From the NCBI GenBank assembly GCA_051294375.1, contig CM119266.1:16858087-16922086 (forward strand): a DNA stretch of 64,000 bases, read 5' to 3'. Below the pieces are notes generated by a model. That model did no database searches, was not told the origin of the DNA, and saw only the letters and a list, made by a program, of their open reading frames with translations. Positions 25,380-37,413 of this stretch are shown one piece after another. Within the stretch, counting starts at the first letter, position 1. Each line of letters begins with the position of its first letter. A program made the translations under genes and the position numbers. The DNA is from Paraspadella gotoi. Taxonomy: Eukaryota > Chaetognatha.

Positions 25380-25521
25380 CAAGGAGACATAAAATAAAAT
25401 AAGGATATTTGTTTGTTTTGATAAAATGCAAACAATACATATTTAATAACTGTCCTAACCCAATTTTAAGGACATCGATGATGATAAGTTGAATATAAAT
25501 TTAAAATTAATTATTACATAA

Positions 25522-25562
25522 TAAAATTAATTAATTAATTAATTAATCGATTAATTAATTAT
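25522..25562. repeat. (ATTA)n repeat
   Basis: ATTAATTA run with one CG interruption. Confidence 0.85.
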
Positions 25563-26177
25563 TAATAATTATCGTAGGCAGATCCGACATTGTTTGCTCA
25601 ACTTGTTACTTATTCCATTTTGATTTGAATTATTGAAAATTACGCTTGGCGAGGGTTGGTTAATTGTTTGTAATATACCTCTTTGTAAGTGAAATTAAAA
25701 ACTTGGTAAAACCATCAATCTCAAGTCATAAAAAGCGTTTGTTGTTTTATATTTTTTTATAATTTTTTTTTTTGCATCGCATCTGGTAATTGGCCCCCGC
25801 ACTTTTAGTTAGTTTAATCAATTCTTTTAATATTTTTCCGATAAACTCGTTGGTCGACCAACGACCAGATTAGCCGCGTCGGGCGAAATTACGCGCTCTA
25901 TTCATTCTTTTTTTTCTATATAGATTTCCGATTGACAGTTTGATTGGTGGCGTTGTCGTCCAGATTAATAATTTAATTGAAATGAATGTGAATGGGACTC
26001 GTATGAAAGGCTCCGAATGGGAAAATTGAGAAATGGAAAAATGTAGAAGACTACCAGGGGATAAAAAAAACGCGACGAGTCGGTTGGGAAAGAAAACGAG
26101 GTTTTTAATCATTCTCGGCCGCGAGGAGGAAAGATGAGTCCTTATTCGCGAACATTCTTTATTCATCACTTCCAACG
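25563..26177. other. Unassigned sequence
   Basis: AT-rich then mixed. A minus-strand open frame continues only through the N gap at 26178-26202 and is not trusted. Confidence 0.4.
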
Positions 26178-26202
26178 NNNNNNNNNNNNNNNNNNNNNNN
26201 NN
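26178..26202. other. Assembly gap (25 N)
   Basis: 25 N. The right flank starts with a doubled TCTTGCCACG, possibly a join artefact. Confidence 0.98.
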
Positions 26203-26562
26203 TCTTGCCACGTCTTGCCACGTCTTATCGCTAGCATCATTAATAAGTCAAATTTCTTTATTTAACCTCAAAACAAACATGGACCAAACACTGTTAACTG
26301 TTCAGTGTTCACTGTTCATCTCTTTTCTCTTTATTAGTTATTCTCCCATTTTCTCCCGTTTCTCATCACATCATCTCAGGCTCTCAAACAGAACGTCGGA
26401 ATTCCATTGAGAAGGAGTCCCCTCAGCGACCAAACATAAATTTAGAAACAAAGTGAATTATCGTTTCTCGAGCGAAATCCATTGTTTAACTCCGGACTGA
26501 CTTGTATACCGATTCGTCACTGGTTATCTCCTGTTCCTCTCTCTTCTCTTCTCTCTTTTTTC

Positions 26563-26568
26563 TTCTCT

Positions 26569-26651
<83 letters not shown>

Positions 26652-26669
26652 TCACACACACACACACCA
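26563..26669. repeat. (CT)n followed by (CA)n microsatellite
   Basis: CT run of about 80 bp that changes to CACACTCACACACACACACACC. Confidence 0.92.
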
Positions 26670-28651
26670 GTCACAATTCTTCAATCACTCTTTCTTTGTC
26701 CGTTCAATCTTCCGTGCCTTTCTTCGATGCTATTCCTCGCAATTAAGTAAAATAAAATAATTTTAGTTTAGCTTAGTTTAACTTAAAATCATTTGAGAGA
26801 GTGGCTGACTTGTCTCGGCGATGACGTAAACGACAGGAGCAAAACGTTTTTAAAATCGAGTCGATGGAGCATTTTGTTCCCATCTGCTGCGTCTGCAAAA
26901 ATCTGTTTCCGCTCTCCTGACCCGATGATGATTGAATATGAATTATGATTCGCTAAAAGACTCTTACGCAAAAGATACATAACTCGAAATTGTTAGTAAA
27001 AAAAAAAAAAACAATACAATTTTATGAAGCTCGTAAATTATCTCGTAAATCTTAAAAAAGCAGAATCTCTAAACATTTTCTGTCATCATGAAAATTTTAA
27101 ATGTTAATTCGAGCGTTGGAAGAAAGATTATGTAAAAACTGCTGGTGATGTTGAAAATTATGTCGCCGCATCAGACGTCGCTGCTTCGCTCATGATTCCG
27201 GCAATGATCCATCGAGACGAGGAGAAACGTATTTCCCGGGAAAACTAAGATGGCGACCTCTGGCGAGAGAGAGAGAGTTAAAAGTTATTGTTGTTTTTGT
27301 CTTACTTACTTTTGCTTATTCCCGCACCAGTGTTTCTACAATACGCATGAATTTAGTTGTCGCGTTTCTGTACTGATATTAATTTACGGTTCTATCTCTC
27401 CTACCCATTAAATCATCTAATATCCTTCGCTGACTTTCTTTTTTTCCTTCTCGCTTTGCTCCGCCTCCCCCTCGCCTATCCCTCCCGCATTTACGTTCGC
27501 AATTTCCTTCGTCGTCTCCTAAAATTTCCGGTTCTTTCTCCCTTTTTTTTCGCTCCATTTTTTCCACTCTCTTCCGACTTTCGAAATTGTTTTGGTCGAA
27601 AATTCTCTTCTCGATTCCAGTTTCGACCGAAAACCCATTCTCGTCATGAAATTCCCTTTTCTTTCGGCAATGTAATTTCTCCCTCTCGAAGTTCAAAGGG
27701 GTGGGGTCTCAGTGCCCGATTCTAGGATTAGGAGAATCAAGATTAAGCTTTTTAGTTAATTTGAGGTGAGAGGATTATCTGAAATTATCATTGAGACAGC
27801 ATCAGTTACCTTTGCGCTACCTTCGATCTAAATTTAGATAAATAAGTTGGAGGCACAGAATACATAATACAAGCATTAATACATGTAGAGAAAACAAAAA
27901 CCCACCTACTTAGCTCAAGATCCAAGACTCCCAATCGAAAAATTATCGTTTCACTTCCACCGCGTTAAAGGCAAAGCCTTAGATTTTCCGGTTGAGCTGC
28001 AAATCTCCGCGAGGCTTCTCCAGTTCTCTTCTCAATTTTTCGCGGAATTTTATGTACGGTTCCTTTTTACATCGATTTAATTTTTCTCCCTGTACTTTAT
28101 TGATTTTGTATAGTTAATTTTAAATTTAATTTATGAAAAAAAATGTCATTAAAAAAATTTTTATTACCCTCTTATTCAGAAGGAACCGTGTACGGTCTAT
28201 GTCGATTAAACTTGAAATATTTCTGTTTTGATGTGTTTTAAAATACGTTTATTCAAAAAAAAGAGAGGGAGAGCGAGCAATGATGACATAGCTACATTGA
28301 ATTCAATCACAATATTTACGCGTACAGTTTTAACTGTTTAACTAATAAAATCTTTTCAAATTACCAATGGCAACCAACCAAAAAAAAGAGACATCGAATT
28401 TTAACGAGGACACGCCATTAATCGTTAAACTCGTTCTGAGCTTTTGTTTTATACGCCTCGCTCCGTTTCGAGAGTTTTAACCTCATTCACCAAGTTGGAC
28501 ATTGGGTAATGAGACGTTTAATGGGTTCACTTATTCATAGCTTCTCATACTTTCCTCATCACTTTCCCCGTCATTTCTTCTTTATTTTCGATTATATATC
28601 TCCTCACGTGATATCCCTCATCTTTCGTCACGTGACAAGTTTTAAATCTTC
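26670..28651. other. Unassigned sequence with a possible promoter-like site
   Basis: No supported gene. Pyrimidine-rich at 27420-27570. Near-inverted strings (GTACGGTTCCTT at about 28054 and AAGGAACCGTGTAC at about 28181) flank an AT-rich 115-bp stretch. See the separate site entry at 27232. Confidence 0.4.
27232..27255 (+). promoter_or_regulatory. Palindrome TTTCCCGGGAAA plus YY1-like AAGATGGCG
   Basis: A perfect 12-bp palindrome is followed 3 bp later by AAGATGGCG, the core of the YY1 site often found just downstream of start sites in animals. No gene has been found next to it, so its role is unproven. Confidence 0.25.
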
Positions 28652-28843
28652 TATGGTGGACTAAAATCCAGTTCATCAGTGGCCATTCGCTTCCCAACCC
28701 AAAGGTTCGGGGTTCTCGCCCGGTGGCCGCCTGGCAGTTAAGAGGGGCGAGGCGCTTAACCCCGCCTTTAACGCGGTGTTACAGGCTGATCCGAATCTCA
28801 GGGATTGCTTATATTGAACGGTTCTGTCACTAACTCATAACAC
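28652..28843 (+). repeat. SINE-like dispersed element, copy 1
   Basis: Shares with 56327-56533, in order, TATGGTGGACTAAAATCCA, GTTCATCAG-GGCCATT, TTCCCAACCC, CGGTGG-CGCCTGGCAGTTAAGAG, GCGCTTAACCC, CGGTGTTACAG, and CTCAGGGA-TGCT...GAACGGTTCTGTCA. A GGTTCGGGGTTCTCGCCC string resembles a tRNA-type B box, suggesting a tRNA-derived SINE. No long ORF. Confidence 0.72.
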
Positions 28844-29845
28844 TTATTAATGTCTCTTCACTTCTCCGTAATCTCGGAGTTTTTTCTGTAAATATAGCGA
28901 CGTCTTGGATTAAATTAAGGAGGCGAAAATAAATCATAGAATAGTATAGATAAATTAATCGGATACGTAAAAACTCCACGCAGTGTGCACTCTACAAGGT
29001 TCAAAGTTAAATAAAATTTGATTTTAATCAGACGGATTTCGACTTTCCTTCCGATATATAATTATTTTACTAAAGGAGATAAAGATAAAAACAATAAAGT
29101 CAACAAAACCAACTCTATCGCATAAAGAAAAGAGACGAAACGTGACCTGAACGGGAAATCGAGAATTTTCCTCCATCACTTGTCCATCCCCTCGATCGCT
29201 TTTAAGTCCCATGACACCAATGGCTCTCCATTGACTTTTGGCACCCAAGTATTTTAAACCAGGAACCAAAGTATCCACAGTTTGGCGGTAAGACTAAGCG
29301 TGCGTCTAGGACCACGTTTAGTTTTTGTCAGTTCCCTGGTTAATATTAAAATGGAAGCGTTTCTCTCGCTCTTTTGTTTTCTCGATTCCTAGATTTCTCG
29401 TTATTTCGCTCTCTTGCTCCATGGAACCGAAACAACTCGATATAACCAAGAGAGAAACGGAATCCGAATGGAACCGAAGCAACCATCTTGCTTTTTTCCC
29501 CCCTTTTTTCTCTCTTTTTATTTTCTCGTTTCGAGATTCTTCCCCGAACATTCATGAGTCATTGTTCCAAACGAAAATCTCTGATTCATGGACGGCGTAA
29601 AAAAAACGAAGGAAGGGCGACGGGGGTCGAGAATTGGGCGGGGCTCGGTGGGTGGGAGAGGAGACTTTGGCGGCGTTGGATTAGCGGAAGGGAGCGGGAG
29701 GGAGGGGGTGCGAGGCGAGAGTCTTTTTAAAAAAAAGGAAGGGATAATGAGTGGTTCAAAGTGTTTAATTTTTAATCAAAGATTTGATAGAAAACTTATT
29801 TAATTCATTGTAGTTTACTGTTGAATGCTATTCATCATTATCATT

Positions 29846-29893
29846 AAGAATAATAATAATAATAAATAATAATAATAATAATAATAATAATAA
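29846..29893. repeat. (AAT)n microsatellite
   Basis: About 15 AAT units with one missing base. Confidence 0.9.
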
Positions 29894-31811
29894 ACTTTAT
29901 ATAAATTTTATCTATTTATAAGGTTTTTTAATGATATTAAAATTTAAAAAAATATATAAAAATTTTAAGTAATTTGATTTCGTCATAATGATATTAAAAG
30001 CACCAGAATAATCGCGTATTTTCAACGCTGCAATCTCATAATTATTGATTTGTTATCAACAAAGGTCGGAAGCAATTTTATATGGTTTTTTTCTCTCTCG
30101 ATTTTTTTCCCACTTTTTCCCTTTAGGGTCTCTAGCACTCGATATTCGGCTACAGTCGAATCACAACGTCACAAGGCGTGACAAGACGCGACACAACATC
30201 AGCGGAGGTCGCCATCCGCCGTATCTGTGTTCCCATATTTTATTCCTTGCCTACGCTCCCGATCATTATTATCAGGCTAACAATTTTTTTGCCTCTCGTT
30301 TCTATTCCTATTAATATTCCCGAACTCAGTTTTTGTTTTCCTTTATCTCGCACGTTTTTCCCTAATCCCCTTTTGTCGATATTTTTCCTTCCATTCGCCC
30401 CCTTCTAAATCCTTTCATTTTGTCCCCGTTACTCCTCGTCCTCTCTCCTATACCCTCCTACGACTTACTCTCCCATTCTCTGCTTTTCATTCTCTTTCCG
30501 CTCATCTCACTTTTTTTTTCTATATCCTTACCCTCCGTTAAACAAACGCCCCACCTTTCCCGCCCACTCGTAATGATCAATCATGGCCGTCTCATCGAGC
30601 TGGTCACTCCGACTCCGCTCCCCTCTCCCCTACGTCTTCCGCCCTCGTCTCGAATGACACCCGTTGTCACGTCGCTCGTCTTCGGAAATGATAAAACCGA
30701 CGCGAGGCGGGCGACAGATTTCCCACTCCCTCTCCCTTCGCTCGTCACTCCCCGATTCGGCCCGAATTCGAAGCCCCCCTGAAAAAAAAAAAAAGTGTCA
30801 GCAAGAATCCAATTCCGATCCCATTTCCACTTTTGATCTCGAATCCGCATAAATTTACACTTTCATGCATTTTTAAATTAGGAAAGGACGCGTATTTTAA
30901 TTTTAAGCTCGTTATTCTAGTGGACGTTTTTTAAAAAATTTCAGCACCGTTTAAATTTTCAACAGTGGAATTTCACGAAGTCTAAATCCCCATTCCGTCT
31001 TTCTTTTCTACTTCCGACAATTTCATTTCCATCTCGTGACCGTCAGGGGGAGACGTCCTCTAGCGGCGAAACCCAACGACAATCGTTTGCTGCTAATTGC
31101 AAACCCGCGCGCCGTGAAGTCGGCCGGAATGAAAGATGGAGTGAGCGATGAAGAATGAAGAGTCTCGGAAAGGAAACTGGGAAGTGTGAAACGGTGGACC
31201 GGGATAAGCGAAGAAGCGCGAAGAAATCCTTGGGAATAAATAAATTATGGGGTGAAGTTGGGGTGTTTTCAAGAACTGAAGATAAAGTAGAAGTGGCGGG
31301 AACGAGGGTACGAGACAAACAATGGATCGTCAACCTTGGAGTAAGAAAGCTATGCTAGTAATTATTAGTATCATTTCGCGATTGTTAAGAAGCTTGAAGG
31401 AAACTAATTTACTAGTACTTTTAAGTACGACGATTTTCAGTTCTTCTTATTGGATGCAAAAAAAAAAAAAATAAAAAATAAAAAAAAAGTTTTTTTCAGC
31501 TTATCATATTCATTGCTTTTCCATTGCTCACCGTATACTCAGCTTCAAAGAATTGCCCGTTTTGATTTTGCTTTCTCCCCTGCAAACGCGTGTGAACATC
31601 AAAACATAAACCGCACCATAAACTTAAAATTCGTTATTGAGAAATCTTAATGTCTTTCCCATTCTTGGTTATTTCCCCTCTCTTTTCTCTATCTTCCTTG
31701 CTCATTTTATCTTTATTTGCTTTCCAGAAATTGCCTCAATAGTTTCGATTCCCAGTTGCGAGCAAAAACCCTCGCGTTTTATAATATCATTCCTTTCCTT
31801 TTCCTCGCCGA

Positions 31812-31841
31812 GTTCCTCCTCCTCCTCCTCCTCCTCCTCCT
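31812..31841. repeat. (CTC)n microsatellite
   Basis: About ten CTC units; adjacent frames read poly-Ser or poly-Leu. Confidence 0.88.
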
Positions 31842-32108
31842 CCCATCCGACCATGAGTCATCCCTTCGTCGCTTTATACTCCAATCAGACTTCGGTATTT
31901 TTCTGACTTCGCAGCTGCAAAGAAAAAAAAAATGGGGGGGAGCGAGTAGGGATATTAAAGGAAGAATAGTGATGGAAGATAAAAAAGGGGACAATTGGTC
32001 GGGGAATCGAGTAGAAACGGCGATGGAACATTACTCGAGAGAATATCTATAGAGATAATTATGTTACCATGAAAAGATGTTAAATAGTAGAAGGAAGCCT
32101 TTTAAAAA

Positions 32109-32243
<135 letters not shown>

Positions 32244-32447
32244 CTCCTGTGATATTATCGAGATTGAATCTAAAGATAGCGACGGGCACGTGTGTCGCGC
32301 GATCGACTGACGGACAAGTCGCACGCGCCCGTGCGCGCGAAAACAGAATCGTCGCGTCACTCTCCCTCTCGTTCTCTCTCGTTCACTTTTAGTCAAAAGC
32401 CGTTAACTTCATTCTCGCTCACGAAACCAAAAATGAAGCGCGTCGGG

Positions 32448-32457
32448 GAAGAGAGAG

Positions 32458-32508
<51 letters not shown>
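32448..32508. repeat. (GA)n microsatellite
   Basis: About 60 bp of GA, in opposite orientation to the CT run 200 bp upstream, so the two could pair as an imperfect inverted repeat. Confidence 0.93.
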
Positions 32509-32510
<2 letters not shown>

Positions 32511-33261
32511 CACCGGCACTCGTAAATCATGACATAAAAAACTAAATTCTACTATGGATGTGTACCTTGCGATTCTTTTCACTCAAAAGAAAAAAAAATA
32601 TACGTCAATTTTAAAATTACTTATAAAAATGCGGATTTTGGATCGACTCATACCAACCAATTATATCGACTTTTCTTGCCTTCGATAATACGTAGTTATT
32701 TCTCTTTAGTTTCGATTTTTTATTCACTCGCTCCTTATTGTAAAACTACGAATTCAACCGTAGAACTTTGTTTCTGCATCGGTGGAGGCGCTGATAGGTC
32801 GTTTTTCTCGAAACAAGAAAACCGGCGCCACGAGGAATTTCGTGCCGGGCGTCTTCGACATTTATGCGTCCGAAACTGTTTGGCTTTTGCGTCGTCGGCA
32901 TCTTTGAAGATCGGCCGAATTTTGGCCGACGGTTCTCGGCGTCGACGACGCACTTTCGCTTGATTGACCCTTTACTTTTACTTTAGCTTTCTTGTTTATT
33001 CTTTTCTATTATGTATTAAGACTTAAGTACTGATATGCTTATATTTTCTTGTTAATATTTTTCTTAATTAACTTTTTATTCTTTACTTTTATTTCAGATT
33101 AATTTTTTTCAATTCATTTTATATGAGATGAAAAATTAATTTTTCAAGAGTAAAAAGCTTTCAGTATTCCGACTCAGCGCAACCGGAGTCATTCATTTCG
33201 AACGGTTTGTGACTTTTATTCCTTCGTCGCTTCCTCTTTTCATCTCGTCTTATTTTCGCGA
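32509..33261. other. Unassigned sequence with a GC-rich block
   Basis: A GC-rich block at 32770-32960 is open on both strands (plus 32676-32963, minus 32735-32953). Neither frame shows a domain or clear splice sites. It could be an exon or a CpG-rich regulatory block; I cannot tell which. Confidence 0.3.
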
Positions 33262-33638
33262 ATTCGTCCCTTCATCTCTTCGTCCCTTCATCTCTTCGTC
33301 CTTTCGTCTATTCGTCCCTTCATCTATTTGTTTCTTTATCTATTCATCCCTTCATCTATTCGTCCCTTTATCTATTCGTCCCTTCATCTATTCGTCCCTT
33401 TATCTATTTGTCCCTTTATCTATTCGTCCCTTCATCTCTTCGTCCCTTCATCTATTCGTCCTTTCGTCTCTTCGTCCTTTCGTCTCTTCGTCCCTTCATC
33501 TATTCGTCCTTTCCTCTCTTCGTCCCTTCATCTATTCGTCCCTTCATCTATTCGTCCCTTCATCCATTCGTCCCTTCATCTATCCGTCCCTTCATCTATT
33601 CGTCCTTTCGTCTCTTCGTCCGTTCGACCCTTCGTCAT
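33262..33638. repeat. 16-bp minisatellite
   Basis: About 23 copies of TTCATCTATTCGTCCC with variants (CTCTTCGTCC, TTTATC). Because 16 is not a multiple of three, all three frames stay open and repeat a 16-residue pattern every 48 bp. This explains the long false ORFs at 33209-33801. Confidence 0.93.
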
Positions 33639-33899
33639 TCGCGAATCAGAAAAAAAAAATTACGGCGGATTCGCCCTTTGCGCTCTCTGCCTTTCGGTTC
33701 TCACTACTTACGCTTGCTTACTACTTCATTTTTACAAGTCATTTTTAATATTATTTCTTTTTTCCTTTTCTTCTCTGTTTGGTAAAATAACCACTATTTA
33801 AATCGTCCGATACACGTTTGGTACTGTTCTAATTAAAGAGCTCTCTTACCTTTGAGCCTTTTACTGATATTTGTACCGGCCAGCAAGCCGTAGCTTTTC

Positions 33900-33901
<2 letters not shown>

Positions 33902-33936
<35 letters not shown>
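33902..33936. repeat. (GA)n microsatellite
   Basis: About 35 bp of GA. Confidence 0.9.
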
Positions 33937-33939
<3 letters not shown>

Positions 33940-34140
33940 TCTTTTTTCTTTTTCCTCAGGAAGCCTTTCCTATTTTTAGCTATAGAAGACACCATAAATC
34001 TTCGTTCTCTTCCTCTCACTTTACTCCATCTCATTCACTCATCCCTCCCTTTTAGCTTCTCCCAGTTCCTCCTTTTTTCATTATCGATATTCCAAGTCCA
34101 ATTTCGCCTTTGACTTTCAACCCCGCCCCCTCTTATTTAT

Positions 34141-34141
34141 A

Positions 34142-34173
<32 letters not shown>

Positions 34174-34183
34174 TCCTCTTCTC

Positions 34184-34228
<45 letters not shown>
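34141..34228. repeat. (CT)n microsatellite
   Basis: CT run with TTC and GT interruptions. Confidence 0.9.
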
Positions 34229-34231
<3 letters not shown>

Positions 34232-34505
34232 CCAATTTCCTCGTTTCATTATTCCTAGTCCTCATTCAGTTGCAATCAATGCATTTTAATGTATGTGTTG
34301 GCTTAGTCTTTAGCATATATATTGGCAAAAAGGTATCTCGTACTATATTCTTTTTTCTTTCTTCTTTTTTTTTTCAAAATATAAGAACCGCCGTGTTAAT
34401 TTTTTGTTTCAATTTTTGAAAAGTTTTATTTTGTTTTATTGATATAATTCTTACTAGACTTTTTTATTTTTAACGAAGATTAGCGTTTAAGCCTCACTAT
34501 TTTCC

Positions 34506-34574
34506 AACCAATTATATTATATTATATTATATTATATTATATTATAATATATTATATTATATTATATTATATTA
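34506..34574. repeat. (ATTAT)n pentanucleotide repeat
   Basis: About 13 units with one ATAATATA phase shift in the middle. Confidence 0.93.
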
Positions 34575-36100
34575 AATCGTGTGGGGCTCCGGGCTCATGA
34601 CCACTGGCCTTGCCTTTTGGACTTTGATATGAACCATGTAAAAGGAGACCAGCGAAAAGAATAAATCTTTCAAAGCCACGAAATTCATTTCCAAAGCCAC
34701 TCATAGGGGTATGACTCAAACGCCTAAATCGTCTCCGGGTCATTTCATCAGGCGCGTGCCCTTGGTCAATGGACAGAATCCATCTGCGAATGGACTCTCA
34801 CTGCCTAAAATTCAGTTCTTATTTATTTAGTATATTTTGTTTCGTATTCTGCTCGTCGGTGCCATTTTCGCCATTTACGCTTCCAATTCTTTTCTATTCT
34901 CTTTACCCAACTTCCTTTTCGTCCCATCCCAGACCGATTATTATCTTGGTCTTCCACATTTTTCTTTTTTTTTTACCCTCCTCTCTTCTTCTCCTTTCCT
35001 TTATTATTTCTTTTTATATTCCTCTCCTCCTTTTTTGTCCTCATATCGATCCGACGTCCTCCCAAAAATTTCATTCCTTCCGTCGTCGTCAATACAGCGT
35101 CGGTATTTCGGCATCGACGCTTCGTTCATCTTCTGACACGTCACGTGACACAACGACCCAACGACACAACAGTTTGTTTCACCTGACAAAGTGAAGCGAG
35201 TGTGAGATGCTACATCTGTGGCGTCGCGTCGCCTTGGGGTCTATATCCGTCTTTTGGCTCTGATACGTCGTGACGATAGAAGTTCGAGGGGTGCGAAACG
35301 AAAAGAGATATATATCTTTGGGTACTTGACGAAAGATGGATTGTCCCAGCTAGAAATCCGTTATCGTCAGTCTTCTCCGTTGTCGTTGACGTAACAGTCT
35401 GTCTCATCGTCGTTTTCGTCGTCGTCGTCGTCGTCGATGTTCTTCTCTGATGGATGGATTTGAGAAAAGGGAAAAGAAAAAAGAGAGAAAAAAAATGTGT
35501 TTGTTGGGAAATATTTTTTTTTTCTTTTGAGAGAGGAAAATCTCCGCCATAAACGATTTTTTATCTTTCCACATCCAGAGAATCGACTGCTATTGTCGGG
35601 CGCTTTTGTCGGTTGATTTCGTCCACTGATTTGGTACGAAATTCAAATAATATAACAAAGACAGACAACTTCACCTTTATTGTACAAATCCGTTCCTTTT
35701 TTCTCCATTTCAAAATTGTTTATCAATTTTCGTGCACGGGTAGTTATTTAGTAGTAGTTATATATGTAGGTATAAATTAAACATAATCGCCCTTGCTTCT
35801 CCTGTTTTTCCTTCATCGACCTAATTTTAATTTTAATTCATCCCATTCTCTTTTCTTTGTCTCCGTTTCCTTTATTCCAATTTCGATTTCCCATTTTCCT
35901 TGAACCGAGTCCAGCGTCGAATCGAGAAATTAAAACGCGGCTTCGCTCACAATCACAGCAATTCCATTTCCGTCTCCCTTTTTCTCAAGTGGTTTTCCTG
36001 AGAGGATTTCTGGTTGTGGGTGGTTGCTCAATGGGTATCGGTGCTGACAAATGGTTGAATCAACAACCATGTGATGTACGAGAATTTACTCCAATCAATT
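34575..36100. other. Unassigned sequence
   Basis: Pyrimidine-rich (34800-35060). GTCGTCGTCGTCGTC run at 35405-35437. No supported exon. Confidence 0.4.
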
Positions 36101-36109
36101 GGTTCCTAT

Positions 36110-36192
36110 CGAAAAATCAGGACCAAAACACGGGGTGGGATTTGAACGCGGAGCGCGGGACACGCTCTTCGTCGCTTGAGCGCCTTTTAACT
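36110..36192 (-). repeat. tRNA-derived SINE-like head, minus strand
   Basis: On the minus strand GTTCAAATCCC (complement of 36137-36147) is a good B box. About 30-40 bp before it is GGCGCTCAAGCG, resembling an A box. The spacing fits a tRNA-like promoter. A (GA)n run adjoins. It does not look like an intact tRNA gene. Confidence 0.4.
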
Positions 36193-36193
36193 C

Positions 36194-36273
<80 letters not shown>

Positions 36274-36277
36274 GAGA
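36194..36277. repeat. (GA)n microsatellite
   Basis: About 84 bp of GA with GG interruptions near the end. Confidence 0.93.
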
Positions 36278-36426
36278 TACTCATTAGACAGAGGCGCAAC
36301 GGAGGTTTCGATGAGACTTGAAACCTCTTGGATAAATAATCTTTCTGATTGAAAGCCATCGAATGGGGTCCGTGGTATTCTGGTGGTCCTATCACCACAG
36401 ATGGATTAAAGCTGTTTCTTTCGCAG

Positions 36427-36646
36427 CGCCTCAGTGGCTCAGTGGACTAATGCCACCATTCCCAATGTGCGTCCCTGGTTCGAGCCCTGAGGATGTCATG
36501 TAGAAAGTGGGATGGACCGAGTAACCCGCCTGTAGGCATGGGCCTACTGCCAGATCCAAAGCTCTGGACTACTTGAACATGCTGTCGCCACGAGGTGACA
36601 CCGCTGCGGGTGTGGCGCCCTGTAAAACCAGCCTCTTCAGTATGAC
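36427..36646 (+). repeat. tRNA-derived SINE-like element
   Basis: A box TGGCTCAGTGG at 36435-36445 and B box GGTTCGAGCCC at 36477-36487. A tRNA-like acceptor stem is formed by CCTCAG (36429-36434) with CTGAGG just after the B box. The region after the tRNA-like head (GTAGGCATGGGCC..., CGCCACGAGGTGACACC...) would be the body. The A-B spacing is shorter than in most functional tRNAs and no clear anticodon arm is seen, so I call a SINE, not a tRNA gene. Confidence 0.55.
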
Positions 36647-36667
36647 TAATAGTCATTGACTATGTCA

Positions 36668-36675
36668 TGACGTCA
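36668..36675. promoter_or_regulatory. CRE-like palindrome TGACGTCA
   Basis: Perfect TGACGTCA, the CREB/ATF site. No gene found beside it. Confidence 0.2.
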
Positions 36676-37015
36676 TAATGTACACCTTTCATTGGTCTGC
36701 TAGCAGCTTTTACGTTAAATGGTTGAGAAGGTATAAGCTAAGTTTGCTGCATTTCAAGAAAAGTCATGAACTTTAAGGGGAGTTGGAGCATCCAAATTGT
36801 TTAAAAGGATTTTGGTGGGGTGAAAAAGTTGAGATATTTGAGGGGAGTGGGGCCTTGGGGTGGATTGGGAGGAGTCACGAACGAGTCACGTGGGATTCTC
36901 GCTCCAAAGCCTGGAAATTGAAAAGAAAACCAGTTTGGGAGGATCAAAAAAGAAGAGTGGAAAAAAGGCCAAAGAATATTTTTGCCTCACAAATTCTAAG
37001 CCCTTTCAAATATCT

Positions 37016-37042
37016 ATCTCTCTCTCTCTCTCTCTCTCTCTC
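37016..37042. repeat. (CT)n microsatellite
   Basis: Short CT run. Confidence 0.85.
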
Positions 37043-37227
37043 CTTTTCTGTCATTAATCTGCCGTCTTATTTTTTTTAAGGGAGTATTTTTTTCTTTAGT
37101 TGTAAAATATTTTCTTTTCAAAATTCACTGCAGAAAAAAACTGTTTCTTTGCTCGCTTGATTTTTCATGAGTCCAGCATTAATTTCTCACCATATCTCTG
37201 CCCGGTATTTCTTGTTAGGGTCCTCTT

Positions 37228-37413
37228 AATCCGATGTCTCTGCTCTTTCTATCCTCTCAATCCGATGTCTCTGCTCTTTCAATTCTCTCACATCGATGTC
37301 TCTGCTCTTTCTATCCTCTCAATCCGGTGTCTCTGCTCTTTCTATCCTCTCAATCCGATGTCTCTGCTCTTTCTATCCTCTCAATCCGATGTCTCTGCTC
37401 TTTCTATTCTCTC
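37228..37413. repeat. 31-bp minisatellite, six copies
   Basis: Six head-to-tail units of AATCCGATGTCTCTGCTCTT plus TCTATCCTCTC, with few differences (ACATCG in unit 3, CCGGTG in unit 4). Confidence 0.95.

Noticed and set aside
33209-33801. Three overlapping ORFs of 125-179 codons
   Set aside because: All come from the 16-bp minisatellite, which is open in every frame.
36427-36500. A functional tRNA gene
   Set aside because: A and B boxes and an acceptor stem are present, but spacing is short and no proper anticodon arm can be drawn; a SINE head is more likely.
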